A stretch of DNA of 64,000 nt from Shewanella loihica PV-4. GTDB lineage: Bacteria > Pseudomonadota > Gammaproteobacteria > Enterobacterales > Shewanellaceae. The notes below the pieces were generated by a model, which was given only the letters and a program-made list of their open reading frames with translations, searched no databases and had not been told where the DNA came from. The stretch lies in NCBI RefSeq assembly GCF_000016065.1, contig NC_009092.1, forward strand, positions 806,001 through 870,000, given 5' to 3'. Both the position numbers and the translations under genes were made by a program. This document shows, piece after piece, positions 9,565-17,445 of the stretch; the stretch's first letter is position 1, and each line of letters starts with the position of its first letter.

Positions 9565-10332
9565 ATGTTTGCCAGAGAGTTAAACCTGTTTTTTATCGCC
9601 ATGGGCTTCTTTACCCGGATCCCCATGCCGACCTGGGTGAAGGTCGACAATGAGCGGCTCAATCAGGCCAGCCGTTACTTCGCCCTGGTCGGCGTGCTTG
9701 TCGGTGGCCTCTGCGCCCTGGTCTATAGCCTGGCGACTCAGGTATTGCCTATCAGCGTCGCCATCTTACTCGCCATGGTGGCCGGGCTGCTGCTCACCGG
9801 CGGCTTCCACGAGGATGGCCTGGCGGATACCGCCGACGGATTCGGTGGCGGCTGGCAGGTGCAGGATAAGCTCACCATAATGAAAGACTCGCGTGTCGGC
9901 ACCTACGGCGTGCTGGCCCTGGTGATGAGCCTGCTGTTTAAGTTTGTGCTGCTCAGTGAAATTGCCCTGTTCGATGGCGATCTTGTGATGGCAGCCTTGG
10001 TGGTGGGCCACTGCCTGAGCCGTATGGTGGCGGCCTCCTTAATCTTCACCGAGACCTATGTACGCGATGACGACAGCAGCAAGAGCAAGCCCCTGGCCCA
10101 GTCGCAGACCACAAATGAGCTGGGCATTTTGCTGCTGACGGGCATCCTCACCCTCTGGCTCAGCGGTATCGCCTCGGCGCTCTCCCTCTGTCTGGTGTTG
10201 CTGGCGGCGCGCCAACTGCTGGTACGCAGTTATCGCCGTCAGATTGGCGGCTATACAGGCGATGTGTTGGGGGCCACCCAGCAAGTGATCGAGCTGCTCT
10301 GTTACCTGTTTATCCTGGTGATCAGCCTATGA
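9565..10332 (+). CDS. cobS: Adenosylcobinamide-GDP ribazoletransferase (cobalamin 5'-phosphate synthase)
   Basis: An integral membrane enzyme that joins adenosylcobinamide-GDP to alpha-ribazole (phosphate), the last assembly step of the nucleotide loop. The protein has 255 residues with several hydrophobic segments and the family's acidic motif FHEDGLADTADG at 81-92, thought to bind metal. NPLA-type and GGYTGDVLGA motifs near the C-terminus also fit. It overlaps cobU by 4 bp (ATGA), which indicates tight translational coupling of cobS and cobU. Confidence 0.96.
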   Translation: MFARELNLFFIAMGFFTRIPMPTWVKVDNERLNQASRYFALVGVLVGGLCALVYSLATQVLPISVAILLAMVAGLLLTGGFHEDGLADTADGFGGGWQVQDKLTIMKDSRVGTYGVLALVMSLLFKFVLLSEIALFDGDLVMAALVVGHCLSRMVAASLIFTETYVRDDDSSKSKPLAQSQTTNELGILLLTGILTLWLSGIASALSLCLVLLAARQLLVRSYRRQIGGYTGDVLGATQQVIELLCYLFILVISL

Positions 10333-10877
10333 TGCACCTGGTTCTAGGCGGCGCTCGCAGTGGCAAGTCTCGCCATGGCCTTTCCCTGGTGGCCGATTAT
10401 GTGGCAAGGGGTTATGAGTGCCTGTTTGTGGCCACCGCCCAGGGGCTGGATGAGGAGATGCGCGCGCGCATCGCCCGCCACCAGGATGAGCGCCGTGAGG
10501 ATGGTTTGTCCTGGCAGACCCTGGAGTGTCCGCTACACTTGAGTGCTTGTATCGAAACTCACGCCAGGGAGAAACGGGTGATCTTAGTCGATTGCCTCAC
10601 CCTCTGGCTCACCAATCAGTTACTCGAGGGCGATGACTGGCCGCTCGCCAGGGCGGCGCTGCTGCGCGCCCTGGAAACTGCGCCCGGGGCTGTCGTGCTG
10701 ATCAGCAATGAGGTGGGCTGCGGCGTGGTACCGGCCGACCCCTTGAGTCGCCGCTTCGTCGACGAGGCGGGTTGGCTGCATCAGGCGATAGCTCAGCGAG
10801 CCCAGCAGGTGGTCTTGGTCACCGCCGGTCTGCCGCTGATCCTCAAGGATGAGACGAGCCAGGGCGCCAAGGAATAG
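10329..10877 (+). CDS. cobU: Bifunctional adenosylcobinamide kinase / adenosylcobinamide-phosphate guanylyltransferase
   Basis: Phosphorylates adenosylcobinamide and then transfers GMP from GTP, giving the substrate of CobS. The protein has 182 residues, the usual size. The P-loop GGARSGKS is at 7-14, DCLTLWLTN is near 90, and ISNEVGCGVVP is near 122. The start ATGATG overlaps the cobS stop, and cobQ follows after 12 bp. Its presence with cobT, cobS and cobC completes the nucleotide-loop pathway here. Confidence 0.96.
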   Translation: MMHLVLGGARSGKSRHGLSLVADYVARGYECLFVATAQGLDEEMRARIARHQDERREDGLSWQTLECPLHLSACIETHAREKRVILVDCLTLWLTNQLLEGDDWPLARAALLRALETAPGAVVLISNEVGCGVVPADPLSRRFVDEAGWLHQAIAQRAQQVVLVTAGLPLILKDETSQGAKE

Positions 10878-10889
10878 GAAGAGAAGTCA

Positions 10890-12494
10890 ATGACACCAGA
10901 TAACTTAAGTAATCAGTGCAATCCGAGCAAACAGGGCGAGCAGGGCAATAGCAATCAAGAGGCGAGTGGCAATATCTTGATGGTGCAGGGCACCACTTCG
11001 GATGCGGGTAAGAGCACCCTGGTGGCGGGCCTGTGCCGCTACTTCGCCCGTGAGGGGCGCAGGGTGGCGCCCTTCAAGCCGCAAAACATGGCACTCAATA
11101 GCGCGGTGACCCTTGACGGCGGTGAGATAGGCCGCGCCCAGGCGCTGCAGGCCGAGGCCTGTTACCTTGCGCCCCACACAGACTTCAACCCCATACTGCT
11201 TAAACCCAACTCGGACACCAGCTCCCAGGTGATAGTCCAGGGCAAGGCCCTGTCCCACATGGAGGCCCAGACCTATTTTGGCAAAGACAGCCAGGGGTAT
11301 CGCACCAAGGCGATGGCGGCGGTGCTGGACTCGCTGTCACGCCTGGAGCAGCAGTATGAGCTGATCTTGGTGGAAGGGGCGGGCAGCCCGGCGGAGATCA
11401 ACCTGCGCGAGGGGGATATCGCCAACATGGGCTTCGCCGAGGCGGTGGACTGCCCGGTGATCCTGATCGCCGACATCGACAAGGGCGGGGTGTTCGCCCA
11501 TATCGTCGGCACCCTGGCGCTGCTGTCTGCATCCGAGCAGGCCAGAGTCAAGGGCGTGGTGATCAATCGTTTTCGCGGTGACATCTCCCTGCTTAAGCCT
11601 GGCCTGGATTGGCTCGAGGCCAGTATAGACAAGCCAGTGCTGGGCGTCTTGCCCTATCTTAACGATCTGCATCTGGAGGCCGAGGACGCCCTGGATGCCC
11701 GCCAGGTGAGCAGTGGCAACACCCGCTTTCGGGTCTTGGTGCTGGTCTTTCCCCGCATCAGCAATCACACAGATTTCGACCCCCTCAGGCTGCATCCGGA
11801 TATCGACTTTCGCTATCAGCAGGTAAACGAGGCCTACGACGGTCAGGCAATTGATGCCGATCTCATCATACTGCCCGGCAGCAAGAGTGTGCGGCAGGAC
11901 CTGGCCACCATGGTCGAACAGGGCTGGGATCGCGCCCTTAAGCGCCACCTGAGATATGGCGGCAAGGTGATCGGCATCTGTGGTGGTTATCAGATGTTGG
12001 GGCTGGCCATCGAAGATCCCCAAGGGGTCGAGGGCGAGGCCGGCGACAGCGATGGCCTGGGGCTACTGCCCATAGTCACAGAGCTGACCCCTAACAAGCG
12101 TCTGGCTCAGGTTAAAGGCACGATAAAACTGGTGGGTGAGAGCGCCAGCATCGCAGGTTATGAGATCCACTGTGGTCGCTCCACGCTGTTATCTAAGGCG
12201 ACCAAGCCCCTCACCCTGACGAGTGACGAGGGTAATCAGTTTAACGAGGGCTGCCTGTCTCATGATGGTCAGATCCTGGGCAGCTATCTGCATGGTCTGT
12301 TCGACAGCCCTGAGGCCTGTGCGCTGCTCCTTGGCTGGGCCGGGCTCAGCAGCGCGGCCGCCGTCGATCCCGATGCGATCAAACAGGCACAGTTAGACCG
12401 CCTGGCCGATACCCTGGCCGAGCATCTGGACATGGCGAGGCTGAGCGCCATCCTCGTCGAGACGCCACTAAGGCGACCAAACAAGAATAATTAG
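10890..12494 (+). CDS. cobQ: Cobyric acid synthase
   Basis: A glutamine-dependent amidotransferase that amidates four side chains of adenosylcobyrinic acid a,c-diamide to give cobyric acid. The protein has 534 residues. After a 28-residue Asn/Gln-rich leader the N-terminal synthetase domain begins with [10 protein letters not shown]; the class-I-like glutaminase domain has Cys364 in [10 protein letters not shown] and His468 in LHGLFD. The leader is unusual for the family, but the ATG at 10890 has AGGAAGAGAAG just upstream; the alternative ATG at 10980 lacks such a site. No corrin-ring genes are visible, so it probably serves salvage of incomplete corrinoids. Confidence 0.95.
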   Translation: MTPDNLSNQCNPSKQGEQGNSNQEASGNILMVQGTTSDAGKSTLVAGLCRYFAREGRRVAPFKPQNMALNSAVTLDGGEIGRAQALQAEACYLAPHTDFNPILLKPNSDTSSQVIVQGKALSHMEAQTYFGKDSQGYRTKAMAAVLDSLSRLEQQYELILVEGAGSPAEINLREGDIANMGFAEAVDCPVILIADIDKGGVFAHIVGTLALLSASEQARVKGVVINRFRGDISLLKPGLDWLEASIDKPVLGVLPYLNDLHLEAEDALDARQVSSGNTRFRVLVLVFPRISNHTDFDPLRLHPDIDFRYQQVNEAYDGQAIDADLIILPGSKSVRQDLATMVEQGWDRALKRHLRYGGKVIGICGGYQMLGLAIEDPQGVEGEAGDSDGLGLLPIVTELTPNKRLAQVKGTIKLVGESASIAGYEIHCGRSTLLSKATKPLTLTSDEGNQFNEGCLSHDGQILGSYLHGLFDSPEACALLLGWAGLSSAAAVDPDAIKQAQLDRLADTLAEHLDMARLSAILVETPLRRPNKNN

Positions 12495-12508
12495 CTAAAG
12501 GAGAAAAG

Positions 12509-13138
12509 ATGAGCGCGGATAAGCAGGCGGAAAATCAGGCGGAAAATCATAAGGCCGAGCGTCATAAGGCGCGTCAGCAGAAGGTGAAGGAGGCGGTGGA
12601 CGCCAAGATCGCCAAGGCTCAGACCGAGAAGGGCGTGCTGCTGGTGATGACGGGTAACGGCAAGGGCAAGACCACGGCGGGTTTCGGTAACATCACCCGC
12701 GCCGTCGGTCATGGCAAGAAGGCCGCCGTGGTGCAATTTATCAAGGGCAACTGGCCCTGCGGCGAGCGCGCCGTGCTGGAGAAGGTCGGAGTCGAGTTTC
12801 ATGTGATGGCCACCGGCTTTACCTGGGAGACCCAGGACAGAGAGAAGGATACCCTGGCGGCGCTGAGTGCCTGGGAGGCGGCCGAGACCCTGCTGAGCGA
12901 CGACACCATAGACATAGTGCTGCTGGACGAACTCACCTACATGGTGAGCTATCACTATCTTGATCTGGACAGGGTGCTGACGGCGATCAAGAACCGTCCG
13001 CCCATGCAGCATGTGATTGTCACGGGGCGTGCCTGTCATAGGGCGATTTTGGAGCTGGCGGATACCGTGAGTGAGGTGCAGCCCATAAAGCATGCATTTG
13101 AGAGTGGCGTTAAAGCCCAGCTCGGCTTCGACTACTGA
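12509..13138 (+). CDS. cobO: Cob(I)yrinic acid a,c-diamide adenosyltransferase
   Basis: Attaches the 5'-deoxyadenosyl group from ATP to reduced corrinoids (CobO/CobA/BtuR type), needed for corrinoid salvage. The protein has 209 residues: a charged Lys/Gln-rich N-terminal segment (about 1-40), the P-loop GNGKGKTT at 49-56, FIKGNWPCGE near 75, and the VLLDELTYM motif near 135. The ATG follows AAAGGAG. It is the last gene before a palindromic intergenic stretch and may end the main operon. The symbol btuR is used for the same family in some species. Confidence 0.95.
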   Translation: MSADKQAENQAENHKAERHKARQQKVKEAVDAKIAKAQTEKGVLLVMTGNGKGKTTAGFGNITRAVGHGKKAAVVQFIKGNWPCGERAVLEKVGVEFHVMATGFTWETQDREKDTLAALSAWEAAETLLSDDTIDIVLLDELTYMVSYHYLDLDRVLTAIKNRPPMQHVIVTGRACHRAILELADTVSEVQPIKHAFESGVKAQLGFDY

Positions 13139-13260
13139 AAATTGCTATTGCAGTGCTCAATTGCGGCGTTGCGTCCTCATTCACGGCTCGCCTACCGGTA
13201 GGTATGTCTTCGCCGTTCATTGCGGGGCGCCTTGCACTAGAGCACTTCATGACGCAATTT
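13139..13260. repeat. Imperfect palindromic extragenic element A
   Basis: The element begins right after the cobO stop. The outer arms AAATTGC...AGTGCT (13139-13157) and AGCACT...GCAATTT (13241-13260) are inverted, and the perfect 10-bp palindrome CTACCGGTAG (13192-13201) lies near the centre. It has the look of a short extragenic palindromic or MITE-like element. It codes for nothing I recognise and has no T-run for a terminator. Confidence 0.6.
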
Positions 13261-13261
13261 A

Positions 13262-13385
13262 GATTTCTTCCTGTTTGCTCCTGTGGCGGTATTGTCTGCG
13301 CTGACTCACCCAATCACATACTCATGTATGCTCATGGGCTGAGCCAGCTGGACGGCTTAGCCACAGAAGCAAACAGATTGAAATG
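13262..13385. repeat. Palindromic extragenic element B
   Basis: CTGTTTGCTCCTGTGGC (13271-13287) and GCCACAGAAGCAAACAG (13360-13376) are inverted with one mismatch over 17 bp. Inside them GCTGACTCACCCA and TGGGCTGAGCCAGC also pair, so most of the 107 bp could fold into one long hairpin. It sits directly after element A and ahead of btuF. The remaining gap to btuF (13386-13518) shows only a Shine-Dalgarno AAAGG near 13507-13511. Confidence 0.7.
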
Positions 13386-13518
13386 AGCGAGTGGATTTTC
13401 TTCGAGCTCACCACGGTGGCGATCTCTGTGAAAAATTGATTGGGATGGCGGGTTGAAATGTTTGATTGCGAACAAGTTATTGTTCTGTCAGCTTAATATG
13501 GAAAGGGAAAAGGAATAG

Positions 13519-14343
13519 ATGAAGATGAGGGTTAAGCTGTGGCTGTTGTTGGCCTTGCTGCTGTGTGTGCCTGGGCTTAAGGCGGCGCCTGCAAAACGGA
13601 TCATCGCCCTGTCGCCCCATGGGGTGGAGATGCTGTTTAGTATAGGGGCGGGGGACAGTGTAGTCGCGACCACAGATCATGCCGATTTTCCCGATGCGGC
13701 CAAGGCGATCCCGCGGATCGGCGGCTACTACGGCATACAGATAGAGAAAGTTATCGAGCTCGACCCGGATCTGATTGTCATCTGGGGCGGCGGCAACAAG
13801 CGCGAGGATATCGAGCGCCTGACCCAGCTGGGTTATCCCATCTATAACAGCGACCCTAAGACGTTGGAGGCGGTGGCTGACGATCTGCTGGCGCTGGGCA
13901 AGCTGACCGGCAAGGAGCGCGAAGCGGAGCGGGTGGCCGAGCAGTACCTTATCGGCCTCAAGGCGCTCAGTAAGGAAAATCGGGCCAAGGCGGCGGTGCG
14001 GGTCTTCTATCAGCTCTGGTCAGTGCCTCTGATGACGGTGGCCGAGGGCAGCTGGATAGAGCAGATTATCCAGGTCTGCCACGGCGAGAATGTGTTTAGC
14101 GACGCGGGGAACGAGTATCCCCAGGTGAGCCTGGAGGCCGTGCTGCTCAAGCAACCTCAGGTGATATTGCAGAGTCAGGATGAGGGCAATGTGCGCGGCA
14201 TTGACTGGTCTGCCTGGCAGGAGATCCCGGCGGTGAAGCAGCGCCACATCTATCAACTGGATGCCGACCTATTGCATCGAGCGACACCAAGGGCCATCTT
14301 AGGGATTGAATCTTTGTGCAAGGCCCTGGACAAGGCGAGATAA
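13519..14343 (+). CDS. btuF: Vitamin B12 periplasmic binding protein
   Basis: A 274-residue class III solute-binding protein expected to deliver cobalamin to BtuCD. An N-terminal signal peptide (Lys/Arg, then a Leu-rich core, cleaved near residue 22 after LKA) is visible. RIIALSPHGVEMLFSIGAG is the typical opening of BtuF/FepB-like proteins, and IEKVIELDPDLIVIW is the usual second motif. The family also binds siderophores and haem; the B12 assignment rests on the adjacent riboswitch operon. It is separated from cobO by 380 bp of palindromic DNA, so it may have its own promoter. Confidence 0.9.
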   Translation: MKMRVKLWLLLALLLCVPGLKAAPAKRIIALSPHGVEMLFSIGAGDSVVATTDHADFPDAAKAIPRIGGYYGIQIEKVIELDPDLIVIWGGGNKREDIERLTQLGYPIYNSDPKTLEAVADDLLALGKLTGKEREAERVAEQYLIGLKALSKENRAKAAVRVFYQLWSVPLMTVAEGSWIEQIIQVCHGENVFSDAGNEYPQVSLEAVLLKQPQVILQSQDEGNVRGIDWSAWQEIPAVKQRHIYQLDADLLHRATPRAILGIESLCKALDKAR

Positions 14344-14400
14344 ACACAAATTAAAATTAAAACTAAAGCTAAAACAATGCGCTAAACAATAAGGAGATAA

Positions 14401-14787
14401 ATGATGACTATGCTACTGGCCTGCCTACTCTTTGCCATGTTGCTTCCCTACCTGGCCAAGGTGCCCGTGGCCATGGCGATGGCCAAGCAGGGGGGCTATG
14501 ACAACGCCTATCCCAGAAGCCAGCAGGCTCAGCTGACCGGCTTCGGCGCCCGCGCCTTGGCAGCACATCAGAACGCCTTCGAGTCCCTGCTGATCTTCGC
14601 CGTGGCGGCGCTGACCGTGATCGCACGGGACAAGGTCGACGACACAGTTGGTCTGTTAGCCCTTGTGCATGTGCTGGCAAGATGTGCCTATCATCTCCTC
14701 TACCTGCTGGATAAGAGCACCCTGCGTTCGCTTTCCTGGTTCGTGGCCATTATCGCCGCCTTCGCCATCTTCGCCCGGGCGTTTTAA
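14401..14787 (+). CDS. MAPEG family membrane protein
   Basis: A 128-residue protein with about four hydrophobic segments (near 5-25, 58-75, 80-100 and 108-126). The motif YPRSQQAQLTGFGARALAAHQNAFESL matches the conserved MAPEG segment with the central ARALAAHQN. MAPEG proteins of eukaryotes act in eicosanoid and glutathione metabolism; roles in proteobacteria are poorly known. ATGATG follows AAGGAG by 6 nt, so either ATG could start. It follows btuF by 57 bp but has no clear B12 role. Confidence 0.85.
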   Translation: MMTMLLACLLFAMLLPYLAKVPVAMAMAKQGGYDNAYPRSQQAQLTGFGARALAAHQNAFESLLIFAVAALTVIARDKVDDTVGLLALVHVLARCAYHLLYLLDKSTLRSLSWFVAIIAAFAIFARAF

Positions 14788-14914
14788 CTCCTTCCTTAAT
14801 GCCCACTCAGTGGGTTCGCCATGAGCGCAGCCCTGTACTTTTAGAGAGAGGGGCTGCCGCTTACTAGCTCGCTAATCTTCCAAGTGTTTTAACGCTCTAC
14901 CCGGCTTTCTCCTA

Positions 14915-15025
14915 TGTCCGTACTTTCTCATCTGTCCGGCTTTCCTCATATGCGGACACTCGGGGAAAATGACCGGACACTTTTGCGGGTGTCCGCGGAC
15001 ACTTTCATGAAATACTTAGCGGACA
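14915..15025. promoter_or_regulatory. Array of TGTCCG/CGGACA half-sites (probable UAS for the sigma-54 regulator)
   Basis: TGTCCG occurs at 14915, 14933 and 14990; CGGACA occurs at 14953, 14974, 14996 and 15020. An eighth copy (CGGACA, 15115-15120) lies downstream of the promoter. The pair at 14990-15001 forms the perfect palindrome GTGTCCGCGGACAC, centred about 95 bp before the expected transcription start. This is the usual place and form for Fis-type HTH dimers of sigma-54 activators. The likely ligand is the response regulator encoded at 20091; that is inferred. Confidence 0.75.
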
Positions 15026-15064
15026 TCTTCATCTAAATTATTGAAAATTAGTGAATATAAAAGT

Positions 15065-15079
15065 TGGCACGGCAATTGT
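15065..15079 (+). promoter_or_regulatory. Sigma-54 promoter
   Basis: TGGCACG-GCAA-TTGT matches the sigma-54 consensus (TGGCACG-N4-TTGC) at all but the last base, with the invariant -24 GG and the -12 G correctly spaced. Transcription would start near 15091, about 46 bp before the adaptor gene. The neighbouring activator gene and the upstream half-site array support it. Confidence 0.8.
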
Positions 15080-15136
15080 AATCCTAATGGGCAGAAATCG
15101 ACTCGGTCGAGTAACGGACACTGTTAGGGATAAACA

Positions 15137-16399
15137 ATGATTAAAGATACCAGCGCACAAGATAAGCAAGTTGCCCCCAGCCTCGGACGCCGCATCAAAT
15201 GGCCTGTCACTATCGGCGCAGGCGTTCTCCTGGTTTCTGGTCTGGTGTGGGCCAGCGTCAGTGGCAGCAGCGTGAGCGAGTCTATCGACCGTAGCGAGCT
15301 GCGTTTTGCCACTCTGGAACGCGGCACCTTAGTGCGTGATATCGCCTCTACCGGCAAGATAGTCGCCGCCAACGCCCCTATCCTCTACGCCCCAGAGAAG
15401 GGCACGGTAACCTTAATCGCCAACCCGGGTGACAAGGTGGAGCAGGGCCAGGTGGTTGCCACCATAGAGAGCCACAGCCTGACCAACAACCTCAAGCAGC
15501 AGCAGGCGCTGCTGGAAGGGATGCAGAGCAGCCTTGAGCGTGCCCGTCTCGATGCCCGTCGTGATCAGCTTAAGGCGATACAGACCCTGGATATGGCCAA
15601 GGTGGATCTCGAGGCGGCGGATCGCGAGAGTCGCCGTGGCGACCAGCTGATCGAGTCCAGCCTGATCTCTAAGATAGATTATGAGAAGAGCAAGGATGAG
15701 CTGCACAAGGCCAAGCTGCTCTACGCTCACGCCCAGCAGGAAGCCGAGCTGATGAAAGATACCCTCAGCTTCGAGCTGAAGAACAAGGCCTCAGAGGTGG
15801 ATCGTCAGGCCCTGGTGGTCGCCGAGCTTGAACGTCAGGTGGCGGCGCTGAACATCACGGCCCCCGTCGGCGGCATCATAGGTAACTGGCTGACCGAGCA
15901 GAAGGCCCGTATCGGCCAGAGCCAGCCCATATTGACCGTTGTGGATCTCAGCGCCTTCGAGGCCGAGCTGGCGGTGCCAGAATCCTACGCCGACGAGCTG
16001 GGGATTGGCATGGATGTCGAGCTTAACTTCGGCGGCCAGCTGGTGATGGGCAAACTGTCGGCCATCTCTCCCGAGGTGCGCAACCGTGAGGTGACTACCC
16101 GAGTGCGCTTCGAGCAGCAAGCTGCCCTGCACCTGCGTCAGAACCAGCGTCTGTCGGCCCGCGTCTTACTGGAAAATCGTCCCGACGTGCTCATGGTCAA
16201 GCGTGGCCCCTTCGTCAACAGTGGCGGCGGCACCCTGGTCTATGCCGTCAAGAACGACCTGGCCGAGCGCACCGAGATCCAACTGGGTGCCCGCAGCATG
16301 AGCCACATAGAGGTGGTCTCGGGCGGTGAGGTCGGCGACCAGTGGATTATCTCCTCCACCGACGCCTTTAAGAACGCCGAACAAGTATTGATCCGCTAA
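15137..16399 (+). CDS. HlyD/MacA-type periplasmic adaptor protein
   Basis: A 420-residue membrane-fusion protein linking an inner-membrane ABC exporter to the outer envelope. One membrane anchor spans about 23-43. A biotinyl-lipoyl-like half (GTVTLIANPGDKVEQGQVVA near 90) is followed by a long charged coiled coil (about 115-225) and a beta-barrel domain starting LNITAPVGGIIG. There is no lipobox, so it is anchored by its N-terminal helix. It is the first gene after the sigma-54 promoter and sits 11 bp before the next ORF. MacA itself works with MacB; here ATPase and permeases are separate proteins. Substrate unknown. Confidence 0.88.
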   Translation: MIKDTSAQDKQVAPSLGRRIKWPVTIGAGVLLVSGLVWASVSGSSVSESIDRSELRFATLERGTLVRDIASTGKIVAANAPILYAPEKGTVTLIANPGDKVEQGQVVATIESHSLTNNLKQQQALLEGMQSSLERARLDARRDQLKAIQTLDMAKVDLEAADRESRRGDQLIESSLISKIDYEKSKDELHKAKLLYAHAQQEAELMKDTLSFELKNKASEVDRQALVVAELERQVAALNITAPVGGIIGNWLTEQKARIGQSQPILTVVDLSAFEAELAVPESYADELGIGMDVELNFGGQLVMGKLSAISPEVRNREVTTRVRFEQQAALHLRQNQRLSARVLLENRPDVLMVKRGPFVNSGGGTLVYAVKNDLAERTEIQLGARSMSHIEVVSGGEVGDQWIISSTDAFKNAEQVLIR

Positions 16400-16410
16400 G
16401 GAGCTAAGCG

Positions 16411-16647
16411 ATGAAGACCCTGATGATAAAGCTACATCCAGAACGAGTGGTCGCAGGACTGGCGCTATTGCTCCTGCTGGTGGCGACTCAGGTCTATACC
16501 CAGGATGCCTCAGACTGGTTTCTGCTCGGGCTCAACATATTAGAAGCGACCGGCATGCACGGGCAACCGGTCGATAGTAGCCAACTTCCCGACGTCGCCA
16601 GAGTTGGCGGTGATTTAACTCAATGGTTATTGGCCCGATTGTCCTAG
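16411..16647 (+). CDS. Small hypothetical protein in the ABC operon
   Basis: A 78-residue protein I do not recognise. An ATG follows AAGGAG by 8 nt, a strong ribosome-binding site, and the spacing to the adaptor gene is 11 bp, so it looks translated. Residues 13-29 are hydrophobic (VVAGLALLLLLVATQVY), giving either a membrane anchor or an uncleaved signal; the rest is acidic and probably periplasmic. Lying between adaptor and ATPase, it may be an accessory or inhibitory subunit of the exporter, but that is a guess from position only. Confidence 0.65.
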   Translation: MKTLMIKLHPERVVAGLALLLLLVATQVYTQDASDWFLLGLNILEATGMHGQPVDSSQLPDVARVGGDLTQWLLARLS

Positions 16648-16711
16648 TTCGTCCGGGCATAGGCGCAATAACAAACTGAATAACGCGATACAAAAACAAA
16701 GGATACAACCC

Positions 16712-17434
16712 ATGTTAACGATGAAAAATATCAACAAGGTGTTTAAAACGGATTTGGTGGAAACCCATGCGTTACGGGATTTCAATCTCGAGGTTAAGGA
16801 AGGTGAGTTTGTCGCCGTCACCGGGCCGTCTGGTTCGGGCAAGACCACCTTTCTCAACATCGCCGGCCTGTTAGAAGGCTTTACTAACGGCGAATATCAT
16901 CTGGACGATGTCAACATCTCTAACCTGAGCGATAACAAGGCGGCCGCCATTCGCAACGAGAAGATAGGCTTTATCTTTCAGGGCTTTAACCTGATCCCCG
17001 ACCTTAACCTGGCGGAGAATGTCGAGGTGCCACTGCGCTATCGCGGCTTCAACGCCAAGGAGCGTCAGCGCCGCGTGAAGGCCGCGCTGGAGCAAGTGGG
17101 TCTGGGGGCACGTATGAAGCATCTGCCATCACAACTTTCCGGTGGTCAGCAGCAGCGTGTGGCGATTGCCCGCGCCCTGGCTGGCGAACCAAGATTTCTC
17201 CTCGCCGACGAGCCAACAGGTAACTTGGACAGCCTGATGGCTCGTCAGGTGATGGAGCTTTTAGAAGAGATCAACAAGGCGGGCACCACCATCATCATGG
17301 TGACTCACGATCCCGAATTGGCGCGCCGCGCCCAGCGAAACATTCAGATCGTCGACGGTCAGGTGTGTGACTTCACCCTGTACCAGGGCGGTCAGTCGCA
17401 CCTGGTCGATACGGCCGAAAAAGTGGCCAGCTAA
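16712..17434 (+). CDS. ABC transporter ATP-binding protein (LolD/MacB type)
   Basis: A 240-residue ATPase. Walker A GPSGSGKT is at 38-45, the Q-loop FIFQGFNLIPDLNL is near 88, LSGGQQQR is at 142-149, Walker B FLLADEPTGNLD is at 162-173, and the H-loop is in VTHDPEL. This subfamily drives MacB- and LolCDE-type mechanotransmission systems, which move lipoproteins, peptides or toxic lipids without passing them through the membrane domain. It should work with the two permeases that follow, the first after 11 bp. The cluster lacks an outer-membrane channel, so a shared TolC is likely. Confidence 0.92.
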   Translation: MLTMKNINKVFKTDLVETHALRDFNLEVKEGEFVAVTGPSGSGKTTFLNIAGLLEGFTNGEYHLDDVNISNLSDNKAAAIRNEKIGFIFQGFNLIPDLNLAENVEVPLRYRGFNAKERQRRVKAALEQVGLGARMKHLPSQLSGGQQQRVAIARALAGEPRFLLADEPTGNLDSLMARQVMELLEEINKAGTTIIMVTHDPELARRAQRNIQIVDGQVCDFTLYQGGQSHLVDTAEKVAS

Positions 17435-17445
17435 GGAGAGTAAGC

